From Allobosea sp. BH3 (GTDB lineage: Bacteria; Pseudomonadota; Alphaproteobacteria; Rhizobiales; Beijerinckiaceae), in NCBI RefSeq assembly GCF_025499465.1, contig NZ_JAIMCA010000004.1, positions 558,001-622,000 on the forward strand: a DNA stretch of 64,000 bases, in the 5' to 3' direction. The first letter of the stretch is position 1. Every line of letters starts with the position of its first letter. Shown here one piece after another: positions 58,346 through 64,000 of this stretch. The translations under genes and the position numbers were made by a program. The notes beneath the pieces are model-generated. The model saw only the letters and a list, made by a program, of their open reading frames with translations, ran no database searches and was not told the DNA's origin.

Positions 58346-59473
58346 ATGCCTGAGTCGCGTACGCTCTTCGGCCCTGCCCTGGAAACCGCTCTCGTGAAGG
58401 TCGACCGGGCGATCGCCGAATTCCGGGCCGCCCGCCCCGTGCTGTTGCGGGACGGGAACACGCTTGCGCTCGCCCTTTCGGCGGAGCTCGCCGATGACGA
58501 TCTCGTGCAGCGGCTCGACCAACTGGCGCGCGGCAACGGCCATCTCGTGCTCAGCGCGGCACGCCTGCGTCGCCTCGGCGCCAAGGCTCGTGGCGAGGCC
58601 GGCATCTTCGCCCTGCCCACCATCGATCTCGCCCGCATCGAGACGCTCGCGCTCAAGCTCGACGGCCGCATGGACGCCCCCATCGCCCCAGCTTCCGCGC
58701 TCGACGAGGCGGCGCTGGAGCTGTCGCGGCTCTCGCTGGTCCTGCCCGCCGTCATCCTCGTGCCCGTCGAGGCTGCCGATATCGCCGGCGAGCCCCTGAT
58801 CGAGGTCGGAATGGCTGCCGTCGGCGGCTATCGCGCCGAGCAGGCTGCCTCGCTCAGGATCGTCGGCCGCGCACCCGTGCCTCTGGAAGGCGCCCCCGAA
58901 ACGGAGTTTGTCGTCTTTCGCGGCGGCGAGGGCCTGCGCGACCAGGTCGCGATCATCGTCGGCCAGCTGGATTTCGACGCCGCCGTGCCGGTGCGGCTGC
59001 ACTCCGCCTGCCTGACTGGAGATCTCTTCGGCTCGCTGAAATGCGACTGCGGCGACCAGCTGCGCGAGACCGTGCAGTGGATGGCCGAGAATGACGGCGG
59101 CGTGCTGCTCTATCTGGACCAGGAAGGCCGCGGCAACGGCATCGCCAACAAGATGCGCGCCTACAAGCTCCAGAGCCAGGGCTGGGACACCTATGAAGCG
59201 GACGAGGTGCTGGGCTTCGACCTCGACCAGCGCCATTTCGATTTTGCCGCCACAATGCTGAAGCAGCTCGGCGTCTCGCGCGTCGTCGCGCTGACCAACA
59301 ATCCGCAGAAGATCGGCGCGATCGAGGCGGCGGGGCTGGAGGTCGCGGCGAGCCAGCGCGTGCTCGGCCGGCCGACCGCCCACAACGTGCGCTATCTCGC
59401 CTCCAAGCGGGACCGCGCCGGCCATTTCATCGACATGGACGCGCTGATGGCGCGCGCCGCGCCGAAGGACTAG
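58346..59473 (+). CDS. ribA: GTP cyclohydrolase II with degenerate DHBP-synthase-like half
   Basis: 375 residues from the ATG at 58346 (an ATG at 58292 is open). The C-terminal half is a complete GTP cyclohydrolase II: VRLHSACLTGDLFGSLKCDC (zinc ligands Cys222, 233, 235), LYLDQEGRGNGIANKMRAY, LGFDLDQRHFDF, LTNNPQKIGAIE. It opens GTP to the diaminopyrimidine precursor of riboflavin. The N-terminal half follows the RibB fold (VDRAIAEFRAARPVLLRDGN, LARGNGHLVLSAARLRRLG) but the acidic DDEDRENEGD-type active site is gone, so it is presumably structural or regulatory. EcfG promoter upstream; distinct from a housekeeping role. Confidence 0.9.
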   Translation: MPESRTLFGPALETALVKVDRAIAEFRAARPVLLRDGNTLALALSAELADDDLVQRLDQLARGNGHLVLSAARLRRLGAKARGEAGIFALPTIDLARIETLALKLDGRMDAPIAPASALDEAALELSRLSLVLPAVILVPVEAADIAGEPLIEVGMAAVGGYRAEQAASLRIVGRAPVPLEGAPETEFVVFRGGEGLRDQVAIIVGQLDFDAAVPVRLHSACLTGDLFGSLKCDCGDQLRETVQWMAENDGGVLLYLDQEGRGNGIANKMRAYKLQSQGWDTYEADEVLGFDLDQRHFDFAATMLKQLGVSRVVALTNNPQKIGAIEAAGLEVAASQRVLGRPTAHNVRYLASKRDRAGHFIDMDALMARAAPKD

Positions 59474-59516
59474 GAGCCGTCCTTGTGAAGGGCGCGCCCA
59501 CGATCATGCGAGGCTG

Positions 59517-61877
59517 ATGCCGGAGCCCGAAGCCGCCCTCCACAACGACATTCCGCCACGCTGGCCGCTGGCCAGCGTCTGCCTCATCGTGTTCCTCGGC
59601 TGGCTCGCCTTGTCCTGGCCCTGGCTCTCGGGCGCCGTCACTATTCCGTGGGATGCCAAGGCACATTTCCACCCGCAGCTCCAGTTCCTCGCCGATGCCT
59701 GGCACAAGGGACTCTCGCCTTTCTGGGCGCCCTATGTCTTTTCCGGCTCGCCGCAGGTCGCCGATCCGCAATCGCTGATCTTCTCGCCGCCCTTCGCATT
59801 GATCGCAGCGCTGAATCCCGCGCCGGACTTCCGCTGGAGCGACGGCGCCGTTCTCGGCACCCTGCTCGTCGGGGCGCTGGCCCTCGTCCTCGTCTTCAGG
59901 GACCGCGGTTGGCATCCGGCCGGAGCGGTGGTTGCTGCGCTGTCCTTCGCCTTCGGCGCGGCCGCCGCCTGGCGCATCCAGCATGTCGGGCAGGTCCTCA
60001 GCCTCGGCTATTTCGCGGTGACGTTCTTCCTGCTCTCCCGCGCGCTGCAGCGTGGCTCGGTGGGGTATGGCTTCGCCGCCGGCATCGTCTCCGGCTTCAT
60101 GGTGCTCGGACGCGATCAGGTGGCGCTGATCGGCGTCTACGTCCTCGCATTCCTCGTGATCGCCGCCATCCTGATGGCACGGCGGCCTTGGCACGCACTC
60201 CGCACCTGCCTGCCGCCGCTCCTGGCCGGCACACTCGGCGCGATCCTCGTCGCGACGGTGCCGATTCTGCTCACCGCCTTCATCGCGCAGGAATCGAACC
60301 GACCCATGATCGACCTCGCCGGGGCCGAGAAGGGCTCGCTTCACCCCGCCGCGCTCCTGACCGGGCTCATCGCCAATCTCTACGGCGCGGCCGGGCCGCT
60401 GATGAACTTCTGGGGCGCGCCAAGTCCCGGGTGGGAAGCGCGTTTTGGCCCGCTCGATCTCTTCCTCGCCCGCAATATGAGCCAGCTCTATCTCGGCCTG
60501 CTGCCGATGGGGCTGATCCTGACCGTGGGTCTCGTCCGCGGGGGCCTCTGGCGCCGGGAGATCGTGGCTCTGACCGTCGCGGCGCTGATCGTGCTCGTCT
60601 ACGCACTCGGCCGCTACACGCCGGGTTTCCGGCTGCTCTTCGAGCTGCCGGGCGTCAGCTTATATCGCCGCCCGGCGGATGCGCTCTTCATCCTCGGAGC
60701 GCTGCTGGCGATCATCGGCGGCTATCTCACACACCTCGTCATGGCGGGAACCGCCCCGAAAGCCCGCTGGTGGCAGATCGTTATTGAGGTGCTGATCTTC
60801 GCCGGTCTCTTCGGCCTCGCCGGCTGGCTCGCCTGGACGGTCGGGCGGGTGCCGGTCGCGATCTCGGCCGGTATCATCACCCTGCTCTGTGGCGTCCTCA
60901 CCCTCGGCGCGCTGGTCGCGGCCCATGGTCTGGCGAAGCGCGGATCGTGGCTCGCAGCAACGCTCGTTATCGCCGCGATGCTGGTCATGGACCTCTCGGT
61001 CAACAATGGCCCGAGCGAATCCACCGCCCTGCCCGCACAGCGCTACGACGTACTGCGCCACGACAGCACCAATGAGACCATCGCCCTGCTGAAGCGCGAG
61101 ACCGCCCGCACCGCAGCGCCCGACCGACGGGACCGCATCGAGCTCGCTGCCATCGATTTCCACTGGCCGAACGCCAGCCTCGTCCACGAACTCGACAACA
61201 CGCTGGGCTACAATCCCCTCCGGCTCGCCCTCTACAGCAAGGCGACCGGAGCCGGCGACCATGTCGCCCTGCCCGACCAGCGGACTTTCTCAGCCTTGAT
61301 GCCGGGCTATCGCTCGCTGCTGGCCGACATGCTGGGCCTGCGCTTCATCGCGACGGGCGTGCCCGTCGAACAGATCGACCCGAAGCTCAGGCCCGGCGAC
61401 CTGCGCCAGATCGCCCGCACCGCCGACGCCTATGTCTACGAGAACCCGCGCGCCCTGCCGCGTGCGCTGCTCGTGACCCAGGCCCAGAAGGCGGATTTCG
61501 ACACGATCCTCGCCACCGGCCAATGGCCGCAGAACTTCGATCCGCGCCAGACCGCGCTGCTCGACCGCGATACACCGCCTCTCCCGCCCGGCCCGGCCAG
61601 CGCCGGCACGGTGGCTATCCGCGACTACGGCACGACGACGGTGACGCTCGCTGTCGACGCGCCACGCGGCGGATACCTCGTCCTCAACGACGTCTGGCAG
61701 CCCTGGTGGCAGGTCGAGGTCGACAGCGAGCCGGCCGAACTGCTGCGCGCCAATGTGCTGTTCAGGGCGGTTGCCGTGCCGGCTGGGCGCTCGAACGTGC
61801 GCTTCGTCTTCCGCCCGCTGCACGGGCTCTGGCGCGATATCGCCACGCGCATCCACGCAGCACTCACCGCCGGCTGA
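59517..61877 (+). CDS. Large YfhO-like membrane protein
   Basis: 786 residues. An N-terminal membrane domain with about 12 helices (20-480), including a periplasmic-loop acid motif IPWDAKAHFHPQLQF shared by GT-C-type glycosyltransferases and YfhO, and a C-terminal periplasmic region (about 500-780) with a jelly-roll-like section LVLNDVWQPWWQVEVDSEPAELLRANVLF. YfhO proteins in Gram-positives modify wall or lipid-linked glycans. Here the substrate is unknown, but the fold favours a lipid-linked sugar transfer at the inner membrane. Stops exactly where the HAD gene stops on the other strand (TGATCA). Confidence 0.85.
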   Translation: MPEPEAALHNDIPPRWPLASVCLIVFLGWLALSWPWLSGAVTIPWDAKAHFHPQLQFLADAWHKGLSPFWAPYVFSGSPQVADPQSLIFSPPFALIAALNPAPDFRWSDGAVLGTLLVGALALVLVFRDRGWHPAGAVVAALSFAFGAAAAWRIQHVGQVLSLGYFAVTFFLLSRALQRGSVGYGFAAGIVSGFMVLGRDQVALIGVYVLAFLVIAAILMARRPWHALRTCLPPLLAGTLGAILVATVPILLTAFIAQESNRPMIDLAGAEKGSLHPAALLTGLIANLYGAAGPLMNFWGAPSPGWEARFGPLDLFLARNMSQLYLGLLPMGLILTVGLVRGGLWRREIVALTVAALIVLVYALGRYTPGFRLLFELPGVSLYRRPADALFILGALLAIIGGYLTHLVMAGTAPKARWWQIVIEVLIFAGLFGLAGWLAWTVGRVPVAISAGIITLLCGVLTLGALVAAHGLAKRGSWLAATLVIAAMLVMDLSVNNGPSESTALPAQRYDVLRHDSTNETIALLKRETARTAAPDRRDRIELAAIDFHWPNASLVHELDNTLGYNPLRLALYSKATGAGDHVALPDQRTFSALMPGYRSLLADMLGLRFIATGVPVEQIDPKLRPGDLRQIARTADAYVYENPRALPRALLVTQAQKADFDTILATGQWPQNFDPRQTALLDRDTPPLPPGPASAGTVAIRDYGTTTVTLAVDAPRGGYLVLNDVWQPWWQVEVDSEPAELLRANVLFRAVAVPAGRSNVRFVFRPLHGLWRDIATRIHAALTAG

Positions 61878-62738
61878 TCAGCCCAGGGCAGCGATCGCCG
61901 CGATCGGCTGAACCGAGAGCCCGTCGAGCACCTTGGCGAGTCCGGCAGGATCGACCACGCCATCGCGCATCGTCTCGTCCCGGTGGATGCCGCCTGCGAT
62001 GAACAGGCTGTCGAAGCCCATCATCCGCGCCCCGGCCAGATCGGTCCGAACCGCGTCGCCGATCACCAGCACCCTGCCGGGCTCCACGCTGCGCCCGCCA
62101 TGCGCTTCGGCCGCGGCAGCGAGCGCAAGGTCATAGGCCGGGCGATAGGGCTTGCCGGCCCAGGCGACCGAGCCGCCCAGTTCCTCATAGATCATGGCCA
62201 GAGCCCCGGCGCAGGGCAGCAGATCCTCTCCGACATGCACGACGAGGTCGGGATTGCCGCAGACGAAGGGCAGGCCGCGCTCGGCGAAGCGGGCCAGCAG
62301 CGGCCGGTACTGTTCGGGCTGCTCCGTGCGGTAGTCGAAGAGTTCGGTGGCGACGACGATGTCCGCCTTCTCCTCATCGACCAGCTCGACATCCTGCCCG
62401 GCAAAGACCGAGCGGTCGCTTTCCCAGCCGATATGGTAGACGAGGCGGTGATGGCTTTCCGCGATCAGCGCGCGCGTGACGTCGCCGGAGGTGACGAGCC
62501 TGTCCCAGGCGTCCCGCGGCACGCGTTTCTTGTCGAGCAGCTTCGCGACCTGTTCGGATGGAGCCGGTGCGTTCGACAACAGCACCACCGAGCCGCCCGC
62601 CGCGCGGAAAGCGCTCAGCGCCGTGCAGGCCGGCTCCAGCGCCCAGACCCCGTCATGGACCACGCCCCAGACATCGCTGATCAGCACGTCGTAGCGAGCG
62701 AGCAGCTCGCCCGCCCGCTCAAGCACCGGAACGCCCAT
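61878..62738 (-). CDS. HAD-superfamily hydrolase (TIGR01459-like)
   Basis: 286 residues of the NagD-like HAD group. Seen: LISDVWGVVHDG (nucleophile Asp), VVLLSNAPAPSEQV, GKPYRPAYDLALAAA (Lys) and VLVIGDAVRTDLAGARMMGF (acidic motif). Predicted small phosphatase of sugar phosphates or nucleotides. Start overlaps the PfkB stop (TGATG), so expression is coupled. Confidence 0.9.
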   Translation of the reverse strand: MGVPVLERAGELLARYDVLISDVWGVVHDGVWALEPACTALSAFRAAGGSVVLLSNAPAPSEQVAKLLDKKRVPRDAWDRLVTSGDVTRALIAESHHRLVYHIGWESDRSVFAGQDVELVDEEKADIVVATELFDYRTEQPEQYRPLLARFAERGLPFVCGNPDLVVHVGEDLLPCAGALAMIYEELGGSVAWAGKPYRPAYDLALAAAAEAHGGRSVEPGRVLVIGDAVRTDLAGARMMGFDSLFIAGGIHRDETMRDGVVDPAGLAKVLDGLSVQPIAAIAALG

Positions 62739-63706
62739 CAGCCCTTGGCTCCGGCGTTGTCGGCCTCGTCCGCGATGCGCGCCTCGACATCGGCCCGGCT
62801 CGGCAGCGGCGCCACCGCGCCGTAGCCCTGCGTCGAGAGCGCTGCGGCGACATTGGCGTAGGCGCCGGCCGCAAACGCATCGCCCGTGCGCAGATATTCG
62901 GCGAGGAAGGCGCCGTCATAGCAGTCGCCGGCGCCAGTGGCGTCGATGGCGTTGACCTTGATCGGCCGGAAGCGCTCGCGCCGCACCGGCGTCGCCACCA
63001 GCGAACCCTCATGACCGAGCGTCAGCGCCACGACGCGCGCGCCGAGGCCGAGATAGAAATCGGCGATGGCGTCGGGATTGTTGAGCCCGGTGAGTTGCGT
63101 CGCGTCGTCGAGACCGGGCAGCACGATATCGGCCATGCCGCAGGCGGCGTGGATGATGGCGCGAGCCCGCGTCAGCGGCCAGAGCTTGAGGCGCAGATTG
63201 GTGTCGTAGGCGGTCAGCACCCCGGCCTTGCGCGCCGTATCGAAGGCATCGAACACAGCATCGCAGGCGACAGCCGAAATCGCCTGGCTGATGCCGGAAG
63301 CCTGCACGATGCGCGCCGAGCGGATGAGATCCCGCGGCAGGTCGCGCGGGCCGTAGAGGCTCGCTGCCGAGCCGGCGCGCAGATAGGAGAAGACATGGCC
63401 GGAGGGGCCGTGATCGACAAAATAGAGCCCGGTCGGCGCGCTCGGATGCGTCGGGACATGGGCGTCGTCCACGCCCTCGCGCTTCCACAGTGCGCGGATC
63501 GAATGGCCGGCGGCATCGTCGCCGAGCGCGCCGAGATAGCCCACGGACATGCCCTGCCGTGCCGCCGCCACCGCGCAGTTCGACGTGTCGCCACCATGTC
63601 CGAACAGGAAGGCGCCGGTCTCGGCGCGGGTCGCGTTGAACTCGCCGAGCGGCTCGCCGAGGCAGAGAAGGTCAAAATGGCTGTCTGTCACGGGGCTCGA
63701 AACCAT
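62738..63706 (-). CDS. PfkB family carbohydrate kinase
   Basis: 322 residues. Seen: LLCLGEPLGEFNAT, GGDTSNCAVAAARQG, YLRAGSAASL, GVLTAYDTNLRLKLWP and the catalytic NAIDATGAGDCYDGAFLAEY. Resembles 2-dehydro-3-deoxygluconate kinase (KdgK) in the SYLRAGSAAS and DTNLRLKLW segments. Operon with a HAD phosphatase; the pathway is unassigned. Confidence 0.88.
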   Translation of the reverse strand: MVSSPVTDSHFDLLCLGEPLGEFNATRAETGAFLFGHGGDTSNCAVAAARQGMSVGYLGALGDDAAGHSIRALWKREGVDDAHVPTHPSAPTGLYFVDHGPSGHVFSYLRAGSAASLYGPRDLPRDLIRSARIVQASGISQAISAVACDAVFDAFDTARKAGVLTAYDTNLRLKLWPLTRARAIIHAACGMADIVLPGLDDATQLTGLNNPDAIADFYLGLGARVVALTLGHEGSLVATPVRRERFRPIKVNAIDATGAGDCYDGAFLAEYLRTGDAFAAGAYANVAAALSTQGYGAVAPLPSRADVEARIADEADNAGAKG

Positions 63707-63745
63707 TCAGCTGGCGCAAAAGCGTCGGGAGGCCCGCCTTCCTAG

Positions 63746-63886
63746 AGCATCGGACCGAAAAGTGGAATCGACTTTTCGGAACGATCCGATGCTGAAACAA
63801 GCGGCTAGATCGCCGCTTCGCGTCCGATAGGAGGCGCAGCGATCTGGAGCATCGGCCTGAAAAAGGGAACGCGCTTTTCGGGCCGA
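63746..63886. repeat. Composite repeat: two family 1 palindromes around a second module
   Basis: 63746-63792 is GCATCGGACCGAAAAGTGG ... GATCCGATGC. A GATCGC-type inverted repeat (GCTAGATCGCCGCTTCGCGT paired with GGCGCAGCGATC) follows, then another GCATCGGCCTGAAAAAG ... CTTTTCGGGCC copy ending near 63886. Same two-module order as at 24784. Lies between the PfkB gene and the last, partial gene. Confidence 0.72.
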
Positions 63887-63888
63887 AC

Positions 63889-64000
63889 CTATTCGGCGGC
63901 TTCCTGCTTCGGTGGCAGGCTCATCAGCCGGTCGGCAAGGCGGACGATCTCTTGTCGCAGCGCTGCGCCGTCCTGTCTTGCCTCGGTGCCCGTCTTGCGC
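63889..64000 (-). CDS. C-terminal end of an unidentified gene (partial)
   Basis: The last 36 codons of a minus-strand frame that continues beyond the window, ending RLMSLPPKQEAAE before a TAG. The visible part is polar and helical (RQEIVRLADRLM). Too short to assign. Confidence 0.4.
   Translation of the reverse strand, partial: RKTGTEARQDGAALRQEIVRLADRLMSLPPKQEAAE

Overview
The window is a high-GC, gene-dense stretch of alphaproteobacterial chromosome, most likely from the Hyphomicrobiales (Rhizobiales) and possibly a Bosea-like genus. This is inferred from the gene order (ubiK/ybjN-like/proC/csaA; prs, rplY, pth, ychF; petABC; trmL-hemF; cca-DUF6111-NUDIX-DUF1285 divergent from moxR-DUF58-DUF4159), from GGAAC-N16-CGTT promoters of the alphaproteobacterial stress sigma factor EcfG, and from recurrent intergenic palindromes. 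I saw no rRNA or tRNA gene, CRISPR array, insertion sequence, prophage or plasmid gene. The first 247 bases hold nothing I can support as a gene.

Layout. 0.2-5.8 kb (mostly minus strand): csaA-like tRNA-binding protein overlapped by a chemoreceptor, a decayed chemoreceptor fragment, a TetR-like regulator, proC, a YbjN-domain protein and ubiK. 5.9-17.6 kb (mostly plus): a creatinase-like M24 protein, a lipoprotein, prs, queC with a queuosine-precursor transporter, a GAF-GGDEF-EAL protein, rplY-pth, ychF, a fused double MaoC protein, and a small general-stress island (DUF892, an 81-residue protein, DUF3008). 18-21.4 kb: alpha-hydroxyacid dehydrogenase, ketopantoate-reductase-like protein and an orphan TRAP binding protein. 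21.5-24.8 kb (minus): mtnP-apt-mtnA-class II aldolase, which reads as a complete methylthioadenosine/DHAP shunt. 25-27.8 kb: the cytochrome bc1 operon. 28-34.3 kb: ABC exporter, trmL-hemF, and the cca/DUF6111/NUDIX/DUF1285 operon. 34.5-41.4 kb: a MoxR-DUF58-DUF4159-membrane protein operon. 41.5-50.2 kb: GNAT, NUDIX, phosphoesterase, SDR, Uup-type ABC-F, acyltransferase, glk-hyi. 50.4-54 kb: opgH with an FkbM methyltransferase and a secreted protein of unknown function. 54-59.5 kb: the most unusual region. 59.5-64 kb: a large YfhO-like membrane protein, a HAD phosphatase, a PfkB kinase and the C-terminal end of an unknown gene.

The best candidate for an undescribed system is 54.07-59.47 kb. 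A BchC-like dehydrogenase without the usual zinc-site signature, a 6-pyruvoyl/6-carboxy-tetrahydropterin-synthase homologue that has lost its catalytic Cys and Asp-His pair and one zinc His, a GT4 glycosyltransferase and a methyltransferase are arranged as an operon. Nearby is a GTP cyclohydrolase II carrying a degenerate DHBP-synthase half, preceded by a perfect EcfG promoter. Together they suggest a stress-linked pathway that makes or decorates a pterin- or flavin-precursor-like compound. The product is unknown.

Other coherent units are the DHAP shunt, the EcfG-controlled stress island, the OpgH/FkbM pair (possible methylated periplasmic glucan) and the MoxR/vWA-type envelope operon. All residue alignments were made by eye against remembered family sequences; no database search was run.
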